From: Oegoconia quadripuncta
Taxonomy: Eukaryota; Arthropoda; Insecta; Lepidoptera; Autostichidae
Direction: 5' to 3'
Length of the DNA stretch: 64,000 nt
Assembly: GCA_949316235.1 (NCBI GenBank)
Contig: OX438758.1
Coordinates: 3,505,731-3,569,730, forward strand
A model generated the notes under the pieces. It was not told the DNA's origin. It saw nothing but the letters and a program-made list of their open reading frames with translations, and did not search any database. Position 1 is the stretch's first letter, and every line of letters starts with the position of its first letter. Shown here piece by piece: positions 51,452-61,084 of this stretch. Both the position numbers and the translations under genes were made by a program.

Positions 51452-51719
51452 AAACAATTGATTTTCAATTGTGTCTGCGTCGCGGCAGTTAACGTGTTAA
51501 ATATTTTTAAATTTCAAGTCAAAAACCACTACTTAGGTCTCTGACTTTTTTCTTTTGGTTAACTCCTGCCTCGTGAATATTACTTGACTATCTGTAAGTG
51601 CTTCTAGTTATTGTGTTATAAACTATATACTAAGTACCTATTTATATATTTTTTTTTATTTGTATATATTTATATTATTAAGTAAGTCTATTAATATGAT
51701 ATTATTATTATATTTATGC
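51452..51719. other. No gene recognised
   Basis: AT-rich intergenic DNA. Confidence 0.4.
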
Positions 51720-51920
51720 ATACTTATCTATAATTATTTCTTTAGTTGGTAGTATCGTGCACCCTACCTGTTTTTCTACCTACAAATGTCCCATACCTGT
51801 GGGTTGTCTGGGAGAGATCGCTTTTAGTAATAAGATCGCCTAATTGTGTTCTATTGTTATCATCAAAAAATATTGTAAATTATTTTGCTCAATAAAGAGT
51901 AACTGTATTGTATTGTATGT
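51720..51920 (+). repeat. CR1-like LINE 3' UTR
   Basis: GGGTTGTCTGGGAGAGATCG, CTTTTAGTAATAAGATCGCC and TTTGCTCAATAAAGAGTAA then a GTATT tail. Sense copy of the family at 13476 and 63355. Confidence 0.75.
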
Positions 51921-52349
51921 CTCTAGGTGTCGTAGAAGACGACCAACTTCACGTTTCAATAGTGACAACCTCACCATGCCTTTTTTATATTTAGAAAGAT
52001 GGACCGTGGATGTTGTTGCAGGCTTACTAGTGATATCACTGACCCAGAATATGTAACTCTGTATAACAGTTAGACTTACACTGCCATTCCATGACCTGCG
52101 TATTTCATTTAAGTAGTGATACTTGTCTTAACAGCACTAGTCGCATTTGACCTACATACACATGTCAAAGGCCTGTCGTAAAGTTGGGCAGATCACAAAG
52201 GGCCCATACACATCATGAAACGACAACATTTTATGATGTCTAACCTAATTAACGTCAGCATCTTATGGCCTTTATCCTTCAATCAGCCTTATTATCAAAT
52301 GATAATGAAAATGCTAAAATAAGAAAAACGCTAGAAAGCAGCTAATAAA
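51921..52349. other. No gene recognised
   Basis: Unassigned intergenic DNA. Confidence 0.4.
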
Positions 52350-52738
52350 ATGCTATATATGGAGTATAGCTTTATACGGCTGTGAGACATGGACATTAAC
52401 AAAAAGTGATAGGGAAAGGTTAGAGGCATTCGAGATGTGATGCTGGAGACGAATGGAGGGAATAAGCTGGACCGAGAAGAGAACACATCAAGAGGTGTTA
52501 ATGATGGTAAAGGAGAAGAGATGCCTGTTAGCCACCGTTGAGAACCGAAGAGGAAAGATGATAGGTCACTAGATACGACACGATATTATTTTGAAGAACA
52601 TAATTCAGGGAAAGATTGAAGGAAAGAGAGGAAGGGGAAGACTTAGGCGTAATTACTTTGACCAAATGAAAGAAAAGGTGAATGTTGTGTCGTACCAAGA
52701 GGTTACAACGAGGGCGGAAAGTAGGGAGACGTGATCCT
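52350..52738 (+). pseudogene. RTE/BovB-type RT C-terminus
   Basis: LYGCETWTLTKSDRERLEAF, a TGA stop after EM, CWRRMEGISWTEKRTHQEVL, KRCLLATVENRRGKMIGH, a TAG stop, then IIQGKIEGKRGRGRLRRNYF. The motif order YGCETWTL, R.R.EAFEM.CWRRM, RRGK..GH.R and G.R.RGR.R is that of RTE-group RTs. Two in-frame stops make it dead. Confidence 0.85.
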
Positions 52739-53258
52739 TACTCCACCGACAAGAGCATAGTTCTTAAATTGAAGAGAGAATGAAAATTCAATGTATTATG
52801 TAAAAACCGGTAAAGTGCGTTTCGGGCATCGCGCAGTGTACGGTTTCGCAGTTGCCCGTAACAATATGCGGACTCAGAAGAGGGCTTTTTGTTGTTTGAT
52901 AAATGATTTACAACGTAAAGTACATTTTATAAGTGTTTCGCTCATTAACTTGTAAACCCTACTTAGCTGTGATAGTTTTTCTTTATATTTTTCACGTATC
53001 CAAAAGCAACCGCTTCGCTGGTAGGGAGCGGACACTTCACACTAACAAAAATTAGCACTTTAAAGCCAAATATTTCGCAAAGAGATGCCTATATGTAAAC
53101 ACTGTTGAAGATGATCTGTAATATTATGAACCACCTACACAACGATATCCCACAAGATGGGGTCAAATAACAAAAAACCATCACCAATTTCTGGAGTATG
53201 GGAGGTACTGTACAAAAACAATTTTCGAGAATTTTACCGTTAGTACTAATAAATAAAA
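52739..53258. other. No gene recognised
   Basis: Unassigned, AT-rich DNA. Confidence 0.4.
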
Positions 53259-53512
53259 TATCCTTAGACATACACACAGCGCCATCTAGTTCCACACTAA
53301 GCAACTATAGGCTTGTGTTGTGGATACCAGATGGTTGATATACTACATAAATACCTTTTTTTTGTAAATAAATACTTATTATAACTGAAAACATCTATAA
53401 CTCGGGTACACAGTCCGTATTCATCACACAAACATGCCCCCAGCGGGATTCGAACCCGCAACCTTTTGGTATAGTGGTCAGAGTTGCTAACCACTACACC
53501 AAACAAGTCGTC
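53259..53512 (-). repeat. SINE-B2, full length
   Basis: Minus copy: ACAGCGCCATCTAGTTCCAC, CCAGATGGTTGATATACTAC, GCGGGATTCGAACCCGCAAC (B box antisense) and ACTACACCAAACAAGTCGTC. Confidence 0.9.
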
Positions 53513-53540
53513 TATTACTACTACTATATTAATTCTGTGC

Positions 53541-53597
53541 TGTAAGGAAAAAAATAGGGCATATTAGGTAAGTGAAATAGAAGTTTTTGGCATAGGT
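53541..53597 (+). repeat. Unclassified ~70-bp repeat, copy 3
   Basis: TAAGGAAAAAAATAGGGCAT, ATTAGGTAAGTGAAATAGAA and TTTTTGGCATAG. The left ~12 bases of the unit are missing. Confidence 0.75.
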
Positions 53598-53839
53598 AGT
53601 TTAATTATTTTTTTTTTTTTTCAATAACGCATTCACATGCGATTGGCGGGATACGTAGGGTTCCTATCATGCTAAATTTATTTGGAACTCATATTTTCTC
53701 CAAGACTTCTTCATTTAATTCATTTGATAATGTAATTATGTGGAATAAGCAACAAATGCGATCGTCAAACGACAAAATTAAGGATATATTCGATGATAGT
53801 TTTGAAAAAAGAAGTTAAGAATGAGAATAATTGAATACA

Positions 53840-54208
53840 ATTTTAACCGCCTCCGTGGCTCAATGTAAACAACATTGGGTTTACGATTCGGAGGTCGCGG
53901 GTTCGATCCCCAGCAGGGTACATATTTAGTACTCGGTTTGGTTGGTGGCAGGACATATTAAAATGTCCGCCTGGCTAACTACCACCATCTTATCTAAATC
54001 TGCCGCCAAACAGCAATGTTAATGCATTGTTGTGTTCCGGTTGTCAGAGATAAGATAGCCAGTCCCCCAAATGTGTTGGGGTTTCCGGGTCAGTATGCTT
54101 CCACCTTCGACCTCATCTTCACTTTACATCAGGTGTGATTGAGGTCAAGTAACAACCCGTTATGGATATAAAAAAAAAAAAAAAAATTATCGATATAATT
54201 ATTGATAC
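53840..54208 (+). repeat. SINE-A, full length with target duplication
   Basis: Complete copy with poly(A) at 54170-54186. The 14-mer AATAATTGAATACA occurs at 53826-53839 and again at 54209-54222. Between the poly(A) and the second copy lies an extra ~20 bp of AT-rich sequence, so the tail was not a simple poly(A). Confidence 0.9.
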
Positions 54209-54354
54209 AATAATTGAATACAGAAATAAATATATACCTACAGTACAAAATAGCGACGATAGCTACTGTAATTGGAAACTGTAGTGTAGCTATAAACGGT
54301 CATCTCCAAAGCGACAGCATACCATCGAATGTATTGTTATACTTACTACCTCTG

Positions 54355-54428
54355 CCAATATCTTCTATTCTACTCACCTATAATATGCCCTTTTGTTTTC
54401 CTCGCGGTAAAAAAAACTCATCCGGTAT
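54355..54428 (-). repeat. Unclassified ~70-bp repeat, copy 4
   Basis: Antisense copy: GCCAATATCTTCTATTCTAC, TCACCTATAATATGCCC and TCATCCGGTAT. Confidence 0.7.
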
Positions 54429-54770
54429 ATACCCATGCCAAATTACAGCTTTCTACTACCAAGGGCCTCTGAGCTAAGCCCCGAAAGACAGACATGGCAA
54501 AACTATGAGGGTTCCTTGTTGACTACGAAACCCTAAACACTATGTAGGGCAACACGGTTTTAATAAAAAAAAAAAGTCACTTTAATTGAAAATATGGAAA
54601 TCATTATCCCAGGACAAAAGAAGCTCGAAAACCCCGGATTCGTGTACTTAAAACCCGGACATTTCTACTGGAAAGTTGCCATTTTCTTTATAAAATATGC
54701 AACAGCAATGCAGTACTTAAAATTACAATGGAACAATTATGTAACTAAATATAATGTCAATAACAATATT
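54429..54770. other. No gene recognised
   Basis: Includes GGACAAAAGAAGCTCGAAAA and short frames. Unassigned. Confidence 0.35.
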
Positions 54771-54966
54771 TTAAATGTCCGCCGGGCTAGCTACCACCAT
54801 TTTATCTAAATCTGCCGCCAAACCGCAATGTTCATAGCATTATAGATAAGATAGCCAGTTCCCCAAATATTTGGGTTTCCGGGTCAGTACGCCTTCGGCC
54901 TCATCTTCATTTAATATCAGGTGTGATTGAGGTCAAGTGCTAAACCGTTGTGCAAAGAAAAAAAAC
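54771..54966 (+). repeat. SINE-A, 5'-truncated
   Basis: TTTAAATGTCCGCCGGGCTA to the 3' core (TATCAGGTGTGATTGAGGTC) and an A-rich tail. The CR1-type LINE sits immediately downstream. Confidence 0.85.
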
Positions 54967-54980
54967 TAATAAAAATAAAA

Positions 54981-57900
54981 TGGTGCAATCTTTATTTTAT
55001 TTATTTATCATTTATTGCACACAAGAAAGAAAGACATACAGATACAACATAATAGAGACGACACAACAGGTTCTGCTTATTTCTACAATGAAATTTCTTC
55101 CAGCAGACCTACGAAAGAGAGATATGACTGGAAGAGGCAGATAAGACGTGCACAATCTAAAAAATGGATAAATATGATAGATAAAAAAAACCTAACTGAA
55201 TATAAATGTAACTACATACTAATAAGTACATAAATACATAAATAAGTACATATTTCAATACATACGAATATAAAGTATAACATACATATAATACACGGAA
55301 TAACACTATGAAATGGAAAGGTAATGTTCCTTAACTCTTTTCCTAAAGACAGCGATCGATGGACTGGCACGGATAGTGTGAGGAAGAGAATTCCACAGCC
55401 TGGCAGCATGCACAGTGAAAGAATGTGAGTAGAAGTCTGAGCGGTGAGAAGGGATACACAGCAGAGTCCTGACATTAGAACGGCAGGGCTCATCCTGTGG
55501 CCGCGAAAAAGAAAAGCGCTCACGCAAATAAGAAGGAGAAGAAGGATTATGCAAGATATTATAGAGAAGAGAGACGACATGAGCATTCCTACGAAGACGA
55601 ATCGGGAGCCACTTGAGCTGCGAACGAAGATGGGACACATGGTCGTACTTGCGCAGTCCGAAAATGAATCGTATGCACAAGTTTTGGAGACGTTCAAGTT
55701 TGTTAAGAAGCTCCTCGGTGGCGTCCAAGTAGCAAGAGTCGGCGTAGTCGAATATTGGGAAGATGAGAGATTGCACAAGAGTGATCTTAGTGTTTAGGGG
55801 CAAAAAGCTTTGGAGACGTTTGAGAGAGTGGAAAGAAAAGTGAACCTTCTTGCTCACCTCGCCTACGTGCGCAGACCAGGCCAGGCCAGAGTCCAACATT
55901 ACACCTAGATTCTTGGCGGTTTTGGTAAAGGTAATGGGCGTACCACTGTAACAGATAGGTGGTAGCGCAGCAATATCAATTTGGTTGCACATGTAACTGC
56001 TTCCAATAAGCATAGCCTGTGATTTTTTAGGATTTACAAGTAAACCGAAGGTTTCAGCCCATCGTGCAATGCGCCTAAGGTCCTGATTAATGCAGTCGAT
56101 AGCATCACTAATGCTCATGACACTGGAGCTACAGTAAATTTGCAAGTCGTCTGCGTAGAGATGGAAGTTGGAGGAAATTACTGGTGTAACAGTATTGATG
56201 AAAATAGAGAAGAGAAGGGGAGAGAGAACGCCACCCTGCGGTACGCCAGCTACTAGGTCACGCCAATCCGACGAAGTATCATCATAGCGGACCCGCTGCA
56301 AGCGACCACGGAGGTAAGAATCAAACCAGTCTATCGCAGAGGAAGAGATATTGAGAGAGCGAAGAATAGCCAGAAGAACATCAAAGTCAACTGAATTGAA
56401 AGCACTGCTGAAGTCCAACAACGCGAGGATGGTCACTGACTTGTTTTCCATCGCCAGACGGATATCATCCGTGACCTTAATCAAAGCAGTAACGGTACTG
56501 TGGCCTGGTCGAAAACCAGACTGAAGAGGAGATAGTAGAGCATTAGATGTTATGTAGTCAGCTAGCTGCTTGTGGACAATATGTTCAAGGACCTTGGATA
56601 GGAAGGGGAGAATTGATATAGGACGGAACTGTGTAAACGAGGTAGGATTGTTGGTTTTAGGAAGTGGGATGATGCTGGCGAGCTTCCACGCCAATGGGAA
56701 AGAACTCGTGACCAAGGAGTGGTTAAAAACGTGTGTGAGTATGGGTAAGAGTTCAGGGAGAATGAGATTAATCATAAGGGAGCACAGGTTATCATTGCCC
56801 ACAGCATTAGAAGTGATGGATGAAATATGCTTTCTAACCTCCTCCTCCGCGACAGGTTTAAAACAGAAGCAAGAGCACGCTGGGAGAGTTTGGCTACATA
56901 TCCGTGAGATGGTGTCAGCTTTGACTCTATGATCAAGGTTCACAGGAGGGGTAGCAAAGTGATCGTTCAGCGCATCGAGATCAAGAGAAGCCGCTATGGA
57001 GTGAACTGCTGTGTTGCCAACTCCCAGCGTACGGAGAAAACGCCAGATTTTATCAGATTGACTATTTTGGATGGAATTGTGTATGTGGCGTCTCTTTGCA
57101 TTCCTACACAGACGACTACAGTATTTACGCAGATACTGAAACCTTGCCAAGTTCTGCTCAGTGGGAGCCATACGGAGCCGCTTTTTAGCCTTATCACGCC
57201 GAGCCATCCAATCCTTAATATCCTGAGTGAGCCACGGTGTAGGTGCATGTCTAACCCTAACCCTCCTGATGGGCGCATGCAAATCGAACAACTGAAGAAC
57301 CAACGCTTGTAGTTTCTGAACTTTACCGTCTACGTTATCGGTAGTAAGCACAGGAGTCCAGTCTATATTCGAAGCATCATGCCTCAAAGTCTCCAAATCA
57401 ATACCCCTGAAACTACGTAAGAGAAGGAATTTTGATTTACGCCTTGGAAGTCGAATTTTAAAAGAAAGGTAGACAAGGTCGTGATAAGAGAAATTAGCAG
57501 GAAATTGACCATGGATAGCGACTTTATCCGGAGAAGAAGTAATCATGAGATCGAGAAGAGAAGGGGTGCAGTTAGGGGTGTGATGGGTGGCAGAAAGAGG
57601 GAGAATATGCAAGTTAACCGAGGTCAAGAGAGACTGAAGTTTATGAGCGCGGTGATCATCTTTGAGAAGGCACGTGTTTAAGTCACCAAGCAGAAGTATG
57701 TGGTCGTAATTGGGACAGTGATCACCAAGTAGATTTTCTAAAGTGTTAAAATAATCAATCTCACGCGAGGGACTATAATACACGGCGAGTAATATCTTTT
57801 TGTGGTGAAGTGTGATCTCAATAAAAAGATGTTCAGCAGAGCGTGAATAATCATTGGGGGACACACTGACCATCTTGTGAATAATGTCTCCGCGCAGATA

Positions 57901-58274
57901 GATCGCAACACCTCCGCCACCCTTGCCCGCTCGGTCATTGCGGATTAAATTAAAGCCAGGGAGAGGAAACTGGGTAGAAGGCAGGGATGCCTTCAACCAG
58001 GATTCAGACACAAGAATAGCATCAATGGGAGAATTACTAAAGGACGCCAGAAGGTCGGAGTAGTGGGCAGGAATACTCTGCGCATTTATGTGCACTACGT
58101 TAAAGTTAGAAGAGAGATCAGAAAAAACAGCCTTTATCTGATCATGCGTGCTCAAAGCCGTAGAACCATCGTCATCGCTGTCAGCGCTAAGGAATTGTTC
58201 AGAAGAGCTAGAACAAGAAAAGAAATTGTCACCTAGAAGCGAGTTATCCATGTATTCCATTAATTTAATAATAA
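54981..58274 (-). mobile_element. CR1/L2-type LINE, near intact
   Basis: A minus-strand insertion of ~3.3 kb bounded by the A-rich 14-mer TAATAAAAATAAAA (54967-54980 and 58275-58288), a candidate target duplication. It contains one long EN-RT frame, a ~325-bp 3' UTR and the end TAAATAAAATAAAGATTGCA(CCA). If the boundaries are right, the 5' end lies only 14 bp before the ATG, so any ORF1 was lost or never present. Confidence 0.8.
55306..58260 (-). CDS. LINE EN-RT protein (CR1/L2-type ORF2)
   Basis: 984 residues without stop or frameshift. The endonuclease domain covers ~50-265: N59 in HINAQS, E86 in VSESWL, and D193/N195 in GDLNTC. In the final motif SYHDLVY (258-264) a Tyr stands where most families have the Asp of S-D-H. 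RT covers ~490-760: SIIPLPKTNN, FRPISILPFLSKVLEHIVHK, SGFRPGHSTVTALI, LALLDFSSAFNSVDFDVL, AGVPQGGVLSPLLFSIF and HLYADDLQIY (Y702). The C-terminal extension ends DFYSHSFTVHAARLWNSLPH, typical of CR1-related arthropod LINEs. No RNase H. The ATG (58258-58260) is the first in frame after the nearby left boundary. The serine-rich first 40 residues may belong to the linker after a missing ORF1. Confidence 0.93.
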   Translation of the reverse strand: MEYMDNSLLGDNFFSCSSSSEQFLSADSDDDGSTALSTHDQIKAVFSDLSSNFNVVHINAQSIPAHYSDLLASFSNSPIDAILVSESWLKASLPSTQFPLPGFNLIRNDRAGKGGGGVAIYLRGDIIHKMVSVSPNDYSRSAEHLFIEITLHHKKILLAVYYSPSREIDYFNTLENLLGDHCPNYDHILLLGDLNTCLLKDDHRAHKLQSLLTSVNLHILPLSATHHTPNCTPSLLDLMITSSPDKVAIHGQFPANFSYHDLVYLSFKIRLPRRKSKFLLLRSFRGIDLETLRHDASNIDWTPVLTTDNVDGKVQKLQALVLQLFDLHAPIRRVRVRHAPTPWLTQDIKDWMARRDKAKKRLRMAPTEQNLARFQYLRKYCSRLCRNAKRRHIHNSIQNSQSDKIWRFLRTLGVGNTAVHSIAASLDLDALNDHFATPPVNLDHRVKADTISRICSQTLPACSCFCFKPVAEEEVRKHISSITSNAVGNDNLCSLMINLILPELLPILTHVFNHSLVTSSFPLAWKLASIIPLPKTNNPTSFTQFRPISILPFLSKVLEHIVHKQLADYITSNALLSPLQSGFRPGHSTVTALIKVTDDIRLAMENKSVTILALLDFSSAFNSVDFDVLLAILRSLNISSSAIDWFDSYLRGRLQRVRYDDTSSDWRDLVAGVPQGGVLSPLLFSIFINTVTPVISSNFHLYADDLQIYCSSSVMSISDAIDCINQDLRRIARWAETFGLLVNPKKSQAMLIGSSYMCNQIDIAALPPICYSGTPITFTKTAKNLGVMLDSGLAWSAHVGEVSKKVHFSFHSLKRLQSFLPLNTKITLVQSLIFPIFDYADSCYLDATEELLNKLERLQNLCIRFIFGLRKYDHVSHLRSQLKWLPIRLRRNAHVVSLLYNILHNPSSPSYLRERFSFSRPQDEPCRSNVRTLLCIPSHRSDFYSHSFTVHAARLWNSLPHTIRASPSIAVFRKRVKEHYLSIS

Positions 58275-58288
58275 TAATAAAAATAAAA

Positions 58289-58530
58289 AAAAATGTCTAA
58301 ATATATATAATAATATAAATAGTTTAATAAATGTTAATTATAAGAATAAATTAAACGAAATAATATTATTTTACTCATCAGCCAGATCAACACTTGCCGC
58401 GGTTTGTGGAAGATGATCTCACTATTATAATTACGTACACAACAACAAAACAAAAATTGAATACATAGAAATGCATCTTATAGATAGTGTGAGCGAGATG
58501 TAATGAAAAAATAAAACTATAATTATAACA
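58289..58530. other. No gene recognised
   Basis: ATAT-rich flank of the LINE, with short GC-richer text near 58380. Confidence 0.4.
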
Positions 58531-58604
58531 ACAAGAAGCCGCCAAAGATCTTCCGAGCATTCTGACACTTTACTGAAGAATGACTTGCTTGACCGTGACT
58601 AGAC
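58531..58604 (-). repeat. Dispersed 73-bp repeat, copy 2
   Basis: Inverted relative to 33511-33583, with a few differences including an extra GCAA. Unknown class. Confidence 0.7.
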
Positions 58605-58729
58605 TAAATGACTATTAATATAATCTTTTAGAATAAATAAAAAAAATCGCTCCGGCTTGCATTTGAGAAGCCTAAAAGCTAATTATAAATATTACCTAAA
58701 TAACTTTAATTAAGGTTACCAAATCGTCG

Positions 58730-58812
58730 GCCCACCTCGTGAGGGGCCTGCCCACACTGCGTCTTCCGGTGCGTGGTCGCCACTCGAGAACCTTTCCGCC
58801 CCAATGTTAGAT
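58730..58812 (-). pseudogene. RTE scrap
   Basis: The antisense contains GGGGCGGAAAGGTTCTCGAG, i.e. the WGGKVLEWRP segment of RTE elements, as at 29990. Confidence 0.6.
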
Positions 58813-58834
58813 CGCGGGAACATGACATCGGCGT

Positions 58835-58872
58835 AATTAATGTCAAGTGCTAACCCGTTGAGCATAAAAAAA
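58835..58872 (+). repeat. SINE-A 3' end scrap
   Basis: AATGTCAAGTGCTAACCCGT, TGAGCAT and an A-run. Confidence 0.7.
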
Positions 58873-58887
58873 AATTCAATTTATAGT

Positions 58888-59158
58888 TTTTTTTTTATGC
58901 ATAACGGGTTGGTACTTGACCCCAATCACACCTGATGTTAAGTGAAGATGAGGTCGAAGGTGGAAGCGTACTGACCCGGAAACCCCAACACATTTGGGGG
59001 ACTGGCTATCTTATCTCTGACTCCCGGAACACAATAATGCTATTAACATTGCTGCTTGGCGGCAGATTTAGATAAGATGGTGGTAGCTAGCCAGGCGGAC
59101 ATTTAAAATGCCCTACCACCAACCAAACCGAGTACTTAAACTTGTACCCCGCTGGGGA
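58888..59158 (-). repeat. SINE-A, 5'-truncated
   Basis: Poly(T), core and body to TTGTACCCCGCTGGGGA. Only the outermost head (A box) is missing. Confidence 0.9.
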
Positions 59159-59269
59159 GTTGCTGTCTTAAATTAGTGTTCTCTCCTTTTTCTGGCGATT
59201 AAGCTGATACGCGTTTAAAATCTGAACTGTATAAAACGTTCCAAACTATGTAGGAAAACCCGGGAAACC

Positions 59270-59380
59270 CCAGACGAATGGCAGGCATAATTGAAAACAA
59301 CCAGAACCGATTATTATCATGCCGTGCGTAGCGGAGTATCACTCGCATGGAAACACCACCGTCCAAGGCTGGACTGAGTC
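59270..59380 (-). repeat. 5S-like SINE, decayed fragment
   Basis: Minus-strand CAGCCTTGGACGGTGG, GTTTCCATGCGAGTGATACT, ATCGGTTCTGGTTGTTTTC and AATTATGCC parallel the 28205-28310 segment with gaps. A second fragment (TACCCTGTCC, GTGGTGGATAGCCC) lies at 59500-59585, out of order. Confidence 0.5.
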
Positions 59381-59606
59381 AAACGTTGATTAATTTTCAC
59401 GATTGACTGGGTTTCGAGTACTTTAAGGGTAGGACTCTGGGCTTTCCGGCTTAGTTATGTCGTTATTTCACAACTTGAAGCTTTACGTGCCTACTTGGAC
59501 AGCCTGACTAGGACAGGGTATGGGCTATCCACCACTCGAACTTATTGCTGATTAGTAGATATCTGATTGGTGACTGTCAGTGTTTTAGCGAGTACAGGGG
59601 AATATA

Positions 59607-59843
59607 TACAGGGTGTCCCTGGAAGTATGGATCAAATCGAACAGGGGCATGGGGAAGGTCATTCCCAAACTTTTTAACCCTATGAATGTCGGTGCCATTT
59701 TTGACGGTTCAAAAGTTATGATCAATTTTTTACATTTTCATATTATCGAATAGTGCTTATACAAAAAAATTTTTTAAAAGAAAACTAGCAAAGCTATCAG
59801 CTTAATTTTTTAATTAAAAATAATTAATTTTTTTTTTTTCTTA

Positions 59844-59874
<31 letters not shown>

Positions 59875-59951
59875 TTTTTCAGCTTAAGTTTGGGAATGAC
59901 CTTCCCCATGCCCCTGTTCGATTTGATCCATACTTCCAGGGACACCCTGTA
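59607..59951. mobile_element. MITE with 66-bp TIRs, TA-flanked
   Basis: The ends CAGGGTGTCCCTGGAAGTAT.. (59609) and ..ATACTTCCAGGGACACCCTG (59949) are perfect inverted repeats continuing through GGATCAAATCGAACAGGGGC and ATGGGGAAGGTCATTCC. They are flanked by TA on both sides, consistent with a Tc1/mariner-type MITE. The interior is AT-rich with long T runs and no frame. Confidence 0.9.
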
Positions 59952-60040
59952 TACAGATCAATCAATCACAATTCCTTTATTGTTTTCTTTATGATACATA
60001 TTAAATACTTAGTAACTTTTGATTTCATATCTGCTATATA

Positions 60041-60146
60041 GTACACATCTGAATATTACAAAGTTTTAACGTAATGTATTGAAGGCCCATGATATTTGGA
60101 CTCCTAAGCGCTTGTGTTTGGGATGTTTCTAAACTCCAATTTGGGA
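60041..60146 (-). repeat. Unclassified 105-bp repeat, copy 2
   Basis: Inverted match to 24269-24373 (GTACACATCTGAATATTACA, AGCGCTTGTGTTTGGGATGT). Confidence 0.8.
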
Positions 60147-60324
60147 TCGCCAACCCACCTGCCCAGCGTGGTGATTAGGACGATTGCTCCATGGAAGAGG
60201 CTTATCTCTGTTTTATTGCAGTTGACGTGTGTGAGCAATGTTTAGTGATACAGCATATGGTGTTGAGTCCTATACCAAGCAGCATATCTTCTTTACTTAC
60301 GAACTGCTTCAAATTACCCATCAA

Positions 60325-60568
60325 CAGCCTAACCAGGCTATTTCACAATTAATAATGAAATATTATAATATAAAATAATAATTAATAATTTTGTAACAAA
60401 AAACCTTTTTTTAAAAAAAGAGCGACCTCTCGAGTTTCTTGCTTGTTCTTCTCAGGGGAAAAGTGGCTTTTGAACAAGCAGTAGCTTAAAAAATGTTAAA
60501 TCTGACTATTTTAAGTGTACCCTGTGTACCTACAAAATAAAGCATTTTTTGATTTTGATTTTGAATTT
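60325..60568 (+). repeat. LINE-X 3' UTR
   Basis: AACCAGGCTATTTCACAATT, GAGCGACCTCTCGAGTTTCT, AATAAAGCATTTTTTGATTT and a TTTTGATTTTGAA tail. Nearly identical to 5950-6195. Confidence 0.9.
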
Positions 60569-60829
60569 TTTTCTTTCAAAACCATCATCGACGCTCACGC
60601 CGGCTGGGGGGTTGATAAAATTAGTTAATGACATAATGTTTAAAATTCACTACTAAGGCACGGCCTGCTCTTACATATTCGAGCTATAATCTACCACGCG
60701 GGCCCAGTGCAGATTGAAGCATTTTGGTCAGCCTAGTTACCTAACAATGGCGTCAACTAAAAACGAAGTTAGTGGTCAACATCATCATATCAGCCACAGG
60801 ATATTGTCAGTGTCAGTCGCTCATTGTTA
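60569..60829. other. No gene recognised
   Basis: The 74-codon frame at 60714-60938 overlaps an RTE remnant. Not a gene. Confidence 0.4.
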
Positions 60830-61075
60830 TCCAGAGCGATTGATGGAAGCGGCCTGCATTCGGAGACTTCCCGCGACCTTCATTAGCTCGTCCATCCACC
60901 TTGTGCACCGGTCTTTAGTTCTTGAAGCTACGTCTTGAACTGCCATTTCAACTTACTAATCGCTGGGCTATGTCGGTGACTTTTGTACGTCTACGGATTT
61001 CTTCATTCCTGATTCGATGACGTAGTGAATCGCTGAGTCGAATGGTCACTCATCATCATCCTAACCCAATACTGC
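60830..61075 (-). pseudogene. RTE-type RT C-terminus
   Basis: The minus strand reads DSLRHRIRNEEIRRRTKVTD and IAQRLVS, then a frameshift and WTRWMDELMKVAGSLR-like text. Post-core RTE segment. Confidence 0.75.
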
Positions 61076-61084
61076 TACTGACTA

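Noticed and set aside
56570..57312. Plus-strand frames of 120 and 127 codons
   Set aside because: Shadows of the 984-codon LINE frame on the minus strand.
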